Source: Earliella scabrosa
Lineage: Eukaryota > Basidiomycota > Agaricomycetes > Polyporales > Polyporaceae
NCBI GenBank assembly: GCA_022605405.1
Contig: JABYQQ010000009.1
Coordinates: forward strand, 372,001 to 436,000
DNA: 64,000 bases
Direction of reading: 5' to 3'
The notes under the pieces are model-generated. The model ran no database searches and was not told the origin of the DNA. It saw only the letters and a program-made list of their open reading frames with translations. Position 1 is the stretch's first letter. Every line of letters starts with the position of its first letter. The position numbers and the translations under genes are program-made. Positions 33,054-42,919 of the stretch are shown here, piece after piece.

Positions 33054-36000
33054 CTTGAAAAGGTTAAGCCGAAGCTCAAGCTCGAGGACTCCCTCCGTGG
33101 CACATCGATTGGTCAGGCGAACAAGATCTCGAAGCCGAAGTCCAAGCCCAAGCCCCCTTGCGAGCATTGCGGTAAGACGAACCATGACTCGTCGAACTGC
33201 TACAAGAAGTTCCCGGAGAAAGCTCCGAAACGGAACAAGGGCAAAGGCAAGGACAACGGCAACGGCAACGGGAACCAGTCGGGTGGAACTGGGAATCAGA
33301 ATGGACATAATCACGCGCACACTCTAGCTGCCTTTGTACCTGTATCTACTAGCACCATCAACGAGATCTCCTTTTCAGCTTATAAGGCAGACAGCGCCAA
33401 AGGCATGGATCCTGAGCAAACAACACTCTGGCTCATGGATTCTGGAGCATCTCAACATGTTACAGGTTGCTTAGAGGACTTCACTGAGTACTGTCCGTAT
33501 GACACACCGGTTCTGTTTGGCACCGCCCAGGCAGGTAGTGATGGACATGTCCAAGGACTCGGTGAAGGTACGGTCAAAGGATACACTTATGTGGATGGCA
33601 AGCGGGTTTCCTTTACGCTTCAGAATGTCTGCTATGTTCCAGCAGCAGGCAATACCCGTCTCTACTCCACTGGTGTCATCGAGCGCGCGAAAGGGTTCAT
33701 CTATCAAGGGGGATCTCATATGAGGATCTTTGACTCTAGGCCGGAAGGCTATGTCGAATCTGGCAAAACGGTTAAGGTTGTTGGCAATGAGGTGGTTACA
33801 GCCCACTACGCCGCATCACACAACCTGTACTACTTTCTGCTCGAGAAAGGACAACGTAATCTCAATGCTGCGTCCCAAACTACACTCGATCATGACCTTG
33901 CTCATCGTCGCTGGGGTCACCCTGGCAAAGAAGCGGTCAAGCGTCTTCCTGATGCAGTCAACGGTGTAGATGGCATTGACTCTCGTTCATCGGACAAACC
34001 ATGTGAAGGATGCACGAAAGGCAAAATGCATCGCCGTCCGTTCCCTCAGTCTGCAAAACGCGCCTCGGAACCATGCGAACTCGTCCACATGGATGTCGCT
34101 GGACCGATGAGCACCTCGATTGGTGGCTACAGCTACTTTTGCACCTTCATCGATGACTACACTGGTCTTGCCTGTGTCTACTGCCTGAAGCGGAAATCCG
34201 ATCAGGAGGCCGCTTTCAAGGAGTACAAAGCCTGGGCCGAGACACAGATCGGTCATAAGATCAAGAAGGTACAATCCGATCGAGGGGGGGAATACCTGTC
34301 CGAATCGTTTGAGTCCTTGCTACGTGAATTCGGGATCGAGCACGACAAAACGTTGCCTGGCTCACCTCAGCAGAATGGACGTGCTGAACGCTTCAACCGG
34401 ACCATTGAGGAGAAGTCACTCTGTATGCTTCACCAAGCCGGTCTCTCTCATGGTTTCTGGAAACTCGCACTTGAAGCAGCCGTTCACATCTATAACCGTC
34501 AGCCAATGAAACGACTCAAGTGGCAATGCCCCATCACACTCTGGACCGGTAAGAAACCGGACGTCTCATACTTCCGTGTGTTTGGGTGCAAAGCCTGTGT
34601 ACATGTGCAGAAGGACAAACGTCATGGGAAGCTCGACGTGAAGGCAGTCGAGAGGACGTTTGTGGGCTATGAACCGGGTTCAAAGGGGTATCGTCTATGG
34701 AACCCGACTGCCCGCCAAGTCGAAGTATCTCGCGATGTGATCTTCGATGAGGACGTATTTCCTGCACGTGCAGACACTGGCACTCGCCGCGCTACCCCCA
34801 ACGACAGTCCGTTCCCTGCTCAACCGTCAGAGGATTCTTCCAATGACAATGTTGATCTCCCTGTTCCTCGTGACAACGACGAACCTCCTCCTCCTGCTCC
34901 TCCACAAGACCCTGCTCCTGCTCCTGCTCTGCCTGAAGCTGAACCACAACCGCCGCAACCACAACAACCTCCGCCACCTCCTGCTCAGATTCCTAAGCCA
35001 AATCATCGTCACGGATGTCATCCTCCTGCTGCAGGAGATGCCCCTGCTTGTCACTCTGAGCGACAGAACAAGGGTGTCCCTTCTAAGGCACGGACGGAGA
35101 ACAACGTGTATGGTGACGAACCTCCCGCTCAAATAGATGCTAGAACCGATGAGGACGGCGAACAGGCTGAGGCACAATCAATTCTCGCGTTTATTCATTA
35201 TTCCCGGTATAAGTCTGGTATTCCTAAGCACCATAAGGATGCCATGGCTAGACCGGATCGCGAACATTGGAAAGCGGCTGAGCGAGCAGAGTACAAATCT
35301 CTAATGGCTAATAAGACATGGGTCTTGGTTCCTCGCCCAAAGGACCGATCCGTCGTCACATGCCGTTGGGTCTATGACCGGAAGTCAGATGGTCGCTACA
35401 AAGCATGTCTCGTAGCTAGGGGATTCACGCAAGTCTATGGGAAGGATTACCACGAAACCTTCTCACCCGTCGCTCGTTTCGAGTCCATCCGTTATCTCTT
35501 TGCGCATGCTGCTCTAGAGGACTGGGACGTCGATGCGATGGATGTTAAGACTGCATTCCTCAATGGTGACCTAGACGAGGAGGTCTATATGGAACAACCG
35601 GAAGGGTGGGTCATGAAAGGCAAAGAGGATCACGTCTGTCTGCCTAAGAAGGCCATCTACGGTCTCAAGCAAGCCTCTCGCCAGTGGAATGTCAAAATCC
35701 ATGACTCGCTCGTTCAGCAGGGATTTGTTCGGACGTACTCTGATGCTGGAGTCTACGTATATCGCCGACAAGGGGGGGATTCAGACCCTGATCATGTCAC
35801 TATCATCGTCTTGTATGTCGACGACCTACTTCTCATGGGGAAAAGCCGCGTACAGATTGACAAGGTCAAGAAGGCGCTAGGCAAGCAGTACAAGATGACG
35901 GACTTAGGTCCGGTACATCGATTCCTTGTTCTACGCATACGTCGAGATCGTCAAGCTCGGACACTCGACATCGACCAGGAAGAGTACATTGAGGCTATTC

Positions 36001-36790
36001 TGGAGAACCATCAGATGGCTAACTGTACGCCCGTGCGCACTCCTCTTCCCTCTAGTGCCGTGCTCGAAGCCGCTCAGACGGACGCATCGGCAAAACTTCT
36101 CAAGCGTTTCCAGAGCTTGATGGGCAGTCTTCTCTATGCCTGTCTTGGAACGCGACCCGACATCGCGTTTGCCATCAGCCATCTCAGTAAATACAGCGCT
36201 AACCCCTCGGAAGCACATCTTCATTATCTCCAATACGTGCTTCGCTATCTTCGAGGGACATCACATTATCATCTGCGCTATGACGGAGCGTCCAATGCCG
36301 GTTTGATCGTGTTTTCCGATTCAGACTGGGCAGAGGATCGCGATGATAGGCACTCGCAAACTGGCTTCATCTTCAAGATGGCAGGTGGTGCAATCTCATG
36401 GGCATCACGACGACAGCCAACGATTTCGCTCTCTTCTACTGAAGCGGAGTACAAGGCAGCGTCAGACACCAGCCGTTAGATGATGTGGCTAAGGACGTTT
36501 GGAGATGAGTTAGGGGACAACATGAGTGCATCTACGCCCATGTGTATGGATAACCATGGCGCGATCTTCCTCTCTGAGAACCCAGCCATTGACAGACGTA
36601 CCAAGCACATAGAGGTCCACTACCATTTCGTGCGCAAGTATCTCGCCAGTGGGAGTATGGACATCTATTACATTGCAAGCAAGGAGAATCTGGCCGACAC
36701 GTTGATGAAGAATGTCACCTTCTCTGTGGTAGACTACTTCGTACAGCACTCCGGTCTCATTTCTCCCTCCGTGTCTTGAACGAGTGGGAG

Positions 36791-37278
36791 TGTTGAACTA
36801 TGGACTATGAACTATAGACGCGCATTAGGCGCTATGGGCACTGCTTCTTACGATAGGATCTATAGGCTGTGCTTTTTTCTTTCATATTAGGTATATGTTG
36901 TACGATACACATGATTACTAGGCTTCTCTTTTGTCCAGTCCATTCCAGTGCGTTCTTCTACGCTCCGGACTCTTCTTAGACAGCTCTAGATTGTCCTTGT
37001 GACCGTCGTCCTTGTGACCATACTTCTTTCTCCATTTGTCGTTACCTTTGTTCTGTCTGAGTCATCCTTCGTCTCTCCTTACTCATCCTCGACTCACTCT
37101 GACTCAGACACATCACATGCTCTCCTTATTGTCGCTTACTCATGCAGCTCCTGTACGGTATATAAGGAGGACTCTCTGGGACTCGTCTCCTCAGTCTTTC
37201 ACTCACTGACTGAGGACTTGTCTGTCCACTCACTTACTAGTCGCTTGCGACATCGCCTCACAGGTTCTCACTCCATCA
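36791..37278 (+). repeat. Copia-2 3' LTR with internal deletion
   Basis: Lacks about 120 bp present in the 5' LTR between the two copies of TCACTCACTGACTGAGGA, exactly the product expected from recombination or template switching between these direct repeats. Confidence 0.85.
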
Positions 37279-37971
37279 GTTTTACGCCGGTGGGTCCACG
37301 GGCGTCAGATCTTCATGCGAACGTGAGACAAGACAAGTAAGTTGACACTAGTTTTGCTCTAACTTGGCTCAAATGCTCTCTCGTCTGACATGTCCTAGCG
37401 TTGACTCGCTCCCTCGAGACAAGTACAAGTACAAACGCCCGCGCTCCGTCTCGAGCGCGAGCACGATGATGTCATCCCATGTGGACTTGTTATCCGCGCC
37501 GTCGCCCTCCTCTCGCTTGTCTCACTTCTACCACCATCTTGCTCTGCCGTCCTCCACGCTAATGTTCCTTCCCCCTTTCGACCGCATATACCAGGTGACC
37601 GTGAGCATGCTTCTATTGCACTAGGAGGGCGATGCCAGGGAGATGGGGATGGACGCGGCGGGCAACGGTAGGGCAGGCGCAGCGGGGCTGGGGATGGGGC
37701 GGCGTGCGGAGCGTGCACACGATGCGGCAATGGAGACAACGAGCGAGGGCGCAAGGAGCCGTTGAGAGGCAGAGGGAAGAGGGCAGCGATGGAGGCGCGC
37801 GGGCAGTGCGACGACGGGGCGTGGGGCAGGGCGACGACGGGGCGCAGGGCGGGGGGCCGGGACGGGGAGCGTGGTGGCAAGCGCGGTGGGATGGGGATGG
37901 TGGGATGTGGAGTACTCCGGGATGGGTAGGGGCGGGGCGCCGTAGCCGCAGACGTCGGCCAATGTACCATA
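37279..37971. other. Intergenic; possible gene scrap then purine-rich low complexity
   Basis: At 37399-37595 a frame VDSLPRDKYKYKRPRSVSSA... follows an AG acceptor-like site, but no family is recognised and it runs out into a GGCGG/GAGGG-rich stretch (37620-37950). No gene is claimed. Confidence 0.35.
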
Positions 37972-38120
37972 CTGTACCATTTCGATCTATTCAACCAGTC
38001 ACGGTCACACTCGATTTTTGTAAACACCGCCAGGAATTTTCTTTCGATTTATGGGGATTTTGGAGATTTGTCGGAAAAATAAAAAGTCACGTGCTGGTCA
38101 AATAGATCGAAATGGTACAG
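37972..38120. mobile_element. MITE B, second copy of the CTGTACC family
   Basis: 149 bp with ends CTGTACCATTTCGATCTATT, flanked by TA at both sides (37970-37971, 38121-38122). Ends match MITE A at 21422 with one or two changes; the internal sequence is different and shorter. Confidence 0.8.
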
Positions 38121-38325
38121 TATACGTAGCTATAGCAAATTCGATGTGCGCCCTACCAAATGCAGGTGCGCCCGTAACCCTACCGTGGCAGAGAATGGCA
38201 GAACAGGTTGACAGGCGGGCGGAGGGATGCAGATGGTGGCAGACCCGCGCAAATCTCACCTGCACCACTGCAGCTTTTTCTGCCATTCTCCGCCGCGATA
38301 GGCCACTGCAGAAATATGCAGATAG

Positions 38326-38664
38326 TAGCCTCACTCAATTCTTACATTATAATTTTCGGGCGGGCGCTTTACAGAGCTCGGGGTGATTGGTGAGCGAGCC
38401 CCAAGCACCAGCTGCGCCCTCAACTTTTGGCTTCTTCCCCGCTGTGTCCTCCTGAGCATGGCCGTGAGCTCTCTCAATGTCAGCCGCAAGGAAATGCACT
38501 AGTGGTGCTGAATGGACAACGGGCAATAACCCACAGAGGAGGGAGCGGAGGAGGTGTTCGTGCAAGACATTTGCGATCGCGTCCCGCCGCTTGTGCTCGC
38601 TAATCTTCCCGAGCTCTGCAAAGTGCCCGCCCCAAAATTATAATATCAGAATTGAGTGAGGCTA
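38326..38664. mobile_element. Long-armed inverted-repeat element (MITE-like)
   Basis: Arms of about 75 bp (38326-38400 and 38591-38664) are imperfect inverted copies, starting TAGCCTCACTCAATTCT and containing ATTATAATTTT and GAGCTC. Additional inverted words (GGCAGAGAATGGCAG / CTGCCATTCTCCGCC) lie just outside, so the full element may be larger. No coding sequence seen. Confidence 0.65.
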
Positions 38665-38718
38665 GTGGCGGAGGGTGGCAGAGGCATTTTTCACCGGGCC
38701 TCAGGCCCAGGCCTCAAC

Positions 38719-39952
38719 CCCAGTGAAAACTCGGTCGTATCCGTTCGTTTACTGTCGTTTGCCCTCGTTTTTCCCTGTATTATTTGGAGCTAAACGAGAA
38801 TAATACGAGAAGTGGTCGATTATACGAGATTCTCGTATTATGTTCGTATACCCGAGCGCCCGCCATAAACGAGAGTAAACCAGGGGAAACGGCGCCCTCG
38901 TAAACGTCCGTTTGTTTGTGCTTCATACCGTTTTGCCTCGATATTCCACCGCGGCTCCCAGAAACCGATTTCATACGAGTGAAAACAGATGAGATGGATA
39001 TAATGTGTACTATAATACAGGAACAAACGACAGAATACATGCAGTGGTATCCAACAGTATACTAATCGACGGGGCGCGCGCACGCCACACCGCACTGCGC
39101 CGCCCCCGCGCCCCGCGCCCCGCGCGCACCCTAGTGCCCACACACTGGCAGGCGCGCTATGAAACATTCAGTCCGCGTGAAGAGACCGAGCACGCATTGT
39201 GACGCACCTGGGAGTTTCGCCTTCCTAGGCCCTCTGTCGCATGACAATTCAGTCCGAGTCCCGCGGTGATAGTCAGGTAAGGGACCATGGACTTACCTGT
39301 TGTTATTCATACCACAATCTACGCAAATCTTCTGTATGATAGCATGAGGATGGGAAGTGGAGGCGGTCGTGAAGCTCAGATGAATGTTGAAGAGACGTAC
39401 CGGTCATGTGAATATGCGCCTCAGCTTCCACTGGCACTGGTAGGGGGATAACGGGAACGGGCTGGGTCGCGGGGACCAGGGGAGATGGTGGTGGTCCAGG
39501 AAAGAGAAACGATGCCGCCATCGATAGAGGAGCGTGACGTAAATAGCCGGAGGGCAGAGGGCATGTGGAGCCTTGTTCAGGAGAGGACCAACAGCGAGCG
39601 CGAAGGGACTCACGACCAGACGGGCGTCTGATGGAGGGAGGCGGTGGGCGGCGGCGCAGAGGCAGGAGCGGACGGAGGCAGACGCACTGGCGGTGTGAAG
39701 CAGACGGCGGACGGACGCGACAGGCACGACAGCGCGAGCGGGCGGACGCACTCATTGTCGCAAGGGCGCGGACGGCAGAGGCTCCGCACATGTCGAGCGA
39801 CGTCGCACACAGAGCGAACCACGTCAAAAGTTTGAAGCGCCCAGGCGCATCTCGGTTCTCGTGAGCGCGGTAAACGGATCCATACCAGAACTAACGACTT
39901 ATAACCGATAATAACGAAAACAAGCCAACTTATACGACCGAGTTTTTACTGG
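38719..39952. mobile_element. 1.23-kb hAT-like non-autonomous element upstream of RPN13
   Basis: Ends CCCAGTGAAAACTCGGTCGT and inverted CGACCGAGTTTTTACTGG are flanked by the 8-bp repeat GCCTCAAC (38711-38718 and 39953-39960). Eight-base duplications suggest the hAT superfamily. The interior has AT-rich palindromic words (ACGAGAATAATACGAG) and a GC-rich second half, without recognisable transposase. Its right end lies 151 bp from the RPN13 start codon. Confidence 0.75.
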
Positions 39953-40103
39953 GCCTCAACGTTAACTCCAAGCGGCTTTAGCGCCTAAGCCAGCGTCTGT
40001 ACGCGTCGCGTTCGAAGCGCCCGATCGCGGAGGTGACGCGTCCCACATAGACCTGGACCACCATTCGCCGTTACATAGCCATCATCCTCGCAGGTCCTTC
40101 ATC

Positions 40104-41229
40104 ATGGCCGAGACCCGCCTCGCGTTCAAAGCTGGCCGTGCGTTTAGGCGCGGCAGCACCAACTTCGTCGACCCCGACCCGACCAAGGGCGCGATTCTCC
40201 TGCAGAACGGGGAGGATGGCTTGCTGCACTTCATCTGGAAGAACAGGTCGAACAACGAGGTCGAGGAGGTGTGTCCGGATGAAGTCTGTGTATCAGCTGC
40301 TGCGTGCTTAATATGTATGACGCAGGATCTCATCCTCTTCCCCGGAGACGCGACCTTCGTAAAGGTGGAGCAATCAGCATGGGGTCGGACCTACGTCCTC
40401 AAGTTCTCTTCCTCAAACCAAAGACACTTCGTACGTCATGCGCACAGTCTTGGTACACGCTTTGTATTGACTTTGAGGCACAGTTCTGGATGCAGGTAGG
40501 AACGCAACGATCGCTGAAACCATTCCACCAAGCTGAGACTGAACCTAGGATGCCGATGGAAGCAGAGATGAGGAGTTCGTGGGCAACGTGAACCGCCTCC
40601 TCGTCGACCCGAGCATCGTCCCCATTTGGTACTCCGAAGGCTACAACCCCAATAGCCAAGCCGCGGGACCCTCGACCTCTACGGCCCCAGCTCCCGCAGC
40701 CAGCTCGTGAGTCTTCCATTGCATCTCCATCCTCAGAACACATCATACCTACACCTATCCCTCGCTATCCCCCCTTAGCTCGCGTGCACAGCCCGGCGGG
40801 TACCAAGCGACGCCCGAAGAGTTAGCCCGGATCCGCTCTCTCGTCTCCTCTCTCGGAGCCAGGACTGGCGCACCCCAGCAACAGCCAGAGCCCGAAATCT
40901 CGCTCACCGACGTTCTCACACCTGCGAACCTCCGGCCGCTCTTCACGACGCGTCCAGAGCTCGCGCAGTCGCTCTTCCCGCACCTGCCGCCCGACCTCCC
41001 CAGCCCGCCGAGCATCGAGGTGCTGGAGCAGATTGTCATCTCGCCTCAGTTCCGTGCCGCCGTCAGGAATCTGGACATGGCGCTGCGGACGGGGCTGCTC
41101 GGGGATTTGGTGAGGACGCTCGGGCTGCCGGCGGAAGCTGGGACGGGTGTTGAGCCGTTCTTGAGAGCATTACAAGACCAGGCGAGAAGGGAGGAAGGCG
41201 AAGGTGGCGACAGGATGGATACAGACTGA
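40104..41229 (+). CDS. RPN13: Proteasomal ubiquitin receptor Rpn13/ADRM1
   Basis: Five exons: 40104-40268, 40326-40430, 40484-40495, 40549-40706, 40779-41229; 296 residues. Exon 3 is only 12 nt (FWMQ). Residues 1 to about 110 form the Pru domain that binds ubiquitin and Rpn2 (LAFKAGRAFRRG, GLLHFIWKNRSNNEVE, DLILFPGDATFVKV, YVLKFSSSNQRHFFWMQ, NRLLVDP). The C-terminal half is the DEUBAD domain that binds and activates the deubiquitinase UCH37 family (LTDVLTPANLRPLF, LFPHLPPDLP, VLEQIVISPQFRAAV). It acts on the 19S regulatory particle of the proteasome. Intact. A hAT-like element ends 151 bp upstream, so the promoter is either very short or partly transposon-derived. Confidence 0.93.
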
Positions 41230-41416
41230 ACGTATCGGAATGATCCGTCATAGGCTTGTGTAATGCTTTTGTGTAGCGCATATAGTCGTGTCTTGGAATT
41301 CGCGAGAAAGAGGATGACGGGAGCGACGATGCGCTCGGTAAGTAGGCAAAGTACAGGTACTAAGAGTCCTCCAGGTACAGTATAGCGAGTGTAGGATACC
41401 CAAAATCGATAGAAGA

Positions 41417-42573
41417 TCAATGACTTCGTCCAGCCAGCCATTGTAAAACGATATCTCTATGACAATTCCAATTCATGAGTACGAACAGTGTGCTAGGATT
41501 GGAGAGTCTACCCACAGGTTGTGTTGGCTCTTCATTGAGCACTATGAGGGTGTGAGGGTTCCGCAAGACTACGTTCTGCGCCAGACTCACCGAGTAGCAC
41601 TACATCATGACTGTTCAGCGAAAGTAGGGGTACGCAGACAGTGACAACTCACCGAGACTGGCCGGTTCGTAATCTTGTCTAGCTGCCTGATAGAGAGGAT
41701 TCGTCAAGTCTCATCCAAATGCGTGAGCAGAACACTACAACGCACAATGCCTTGATGAGCTCCTGCACAGATGCGTGCCCCTCCAGGTCGTTCTTGTTCC
41801 CGAGCTAGGAGAGTGTCAGCCAAATAACGACGCTGGGTGCATAGTCCTACTCACGACTAATAGAGGGACGCCGAGCAAGGTCGTTTGCGAGAGGAGTTGG
41901 TGCAACTCAAACCTGGCCGTCTCGAACTTTTCCTTCTGTATCGCACACGGTCGTATCTCTCAATAGAAGATCGGAATGCGGCAAAAATGAATAATCACGT
42001 CTACGGAATCCACGACGAATCTGTCGACAGCCATGAGCTCAAGGACATGAGGGGGCAAGCAGGACAGCAACTCACACAACAGCATCGACACCACTGCAGT
42101 AACGTTCCCATATTGACCTATATCGTGGTTGGCCTGCAATACGGCTGCGCCTGAGCGCAATGGATATCATTAGAAGACATGTGCGCACGCACCAGCGACA
42201 TCCCATATCTTCAAGGTTACGTTTCCCTTCTTGATGGTACGCAGACTGAACGCAACAGTAGGCACGACGTCTTCGCTCCACTGCGATCATATGAGACAGC
42301 CGCGCGGAGAGAACTGTGCAAGACATACCTGTCCCGATCCGAGGACGTTCACGAACGAAGTCTTGCCCGACGCCTTGTCGCAATCGATGTTAAGCAGCAC
42401 TCAAGAGCGTCATGCTAGGCAATCGCACCTGCAATCCTACGATCGCAATCTCGGCGTGTTTGGAGAAGAAGAGACTGCGCGCAATTAGTGCGGCACCATG
42501 CATCGGCGAGGACCTAGGTAGAGCAGGCGTACCCACTGAGCCACTGCAGCAGGGAGGAAAAGAACGAAGCCAT
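41417..42573 (-). CDS. ARL8: Arf-like GTPase ARL8, twelve exons
   Basis: Exons: 42573-42533, 42474-42429, 42373-42329, 42280-42193, 42133-42076, 42020-41999, 41935-41855, 41804-41746, 41686-41653, 41599-41591, 41541-41516, 41456-41417. They sum to 182 residues, the usual ARL8 length. Spliced motifs: P-loop GLQ-ASGKT spanning the exon 2/3 junction, WDVAGQ (G3), [10 protein letters not shown] (G4) and NRPVSCYS (G5), with an ARL8-type amphipathic start ([14 protein letters not shown]) and no N-terminal glycine for myristoylation. ARL8 proteins direct lysosome/vacuole positioning and membrane traffic. Exons as short as 9, 22 and 26 nt mean no long reading frame marks this gene; it is recognised only after splicing. 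Starts 347 bp from the divergent PET127 gene. Confidence 0.88.
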
Positions 42574-42919
42574 CGAGACCCCCGGTTCAGAAGGGAATGT
42601 TGTGCAAAGTAGCGTGTACCCAAACTCGGGGACGTCGCAAGCAAAGGAGTGAAGACGAAGGTCGGGATAGATGGAGCACTAGTGCGTGCCCGGTATCGCG
42701 CACCGTCGCGCGTCGGGCGCTCGGAGGTCGGGTTGCACGTGCGCTTTTCCGACGCGTTTTCCGCTGGCTCGGTCTCTGAGTTCAGCCACCGACCTCGTCT
42801 CTCTCCTCCGCCTCCTCCTCCTCCGGCTCTGCCCCAGTTCTACCGCCCGCCATTCCTTAGCTCTTCGATCCTTTAGAGTGCTTGGGCTACTGGTTCGTTT
42901 CTCACTTGGCTGCGTCAAG
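42574..42919. promoter_or_regulatory. Bidirectional intergenic region ARL8/PET127
   Basis: 346 bp separate the two divergent start codons; GC-rich with a CCTCCGCCTCCTCCTCCTCC pyrimidine stretch at 42808-42828 before PET127. No TATA box was recognised. Confidence 0.5.

Larger units (their letters stand above)
31356..36779 (+). pseudogene. Copia-2 gag-pol, interrupted by hAT-type element and one stop
   Basis: The frame opens at 31356 with a cysteine- and proline-rich extension before gag proper (Met at 31798). Gag is interrupted at 32345-33053 by a DNA element. After it the same frame continues with zinc knuckle CEHCGKTNHDSSNC, then an uninterrupted stretch of more than 1,000 codons: protease LMDSGASQH, integrase HHCC and SDRGGEY, a Pro-rich linker, RT with YVDDLLLMG near 35812 and RNase H SDSDWAEDRDD. 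A TAG at 36477-36479 interrupts the frame 100 codons before the normal end (36777-36779). The stop replaces what would be a CAG by a C-to-T change relative to family expectation. RT and integrase motifs are all present. Confidence 0.88.
30248..37278 (+). mobile_element. Copia-2 LTR retrotransposon
   Basis: 5' LTR 30248-30840 (593 bp) and 3' LTR 36791-37278 (488 bp), both TGTTGAACTATGG...CTCCATCA. They differ by several substitutions, two short duplications in the 3' copy and a net deletion there, so this element is older than Copia-1. The same half-tRNA primer-binding site follows the 5' LTR, and the same purine tract precedes the 3' LTR. The 5-bp flanks differ (GAGAG left, GTTTT right), so no target duplication is left. 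Confidence 0.9.
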
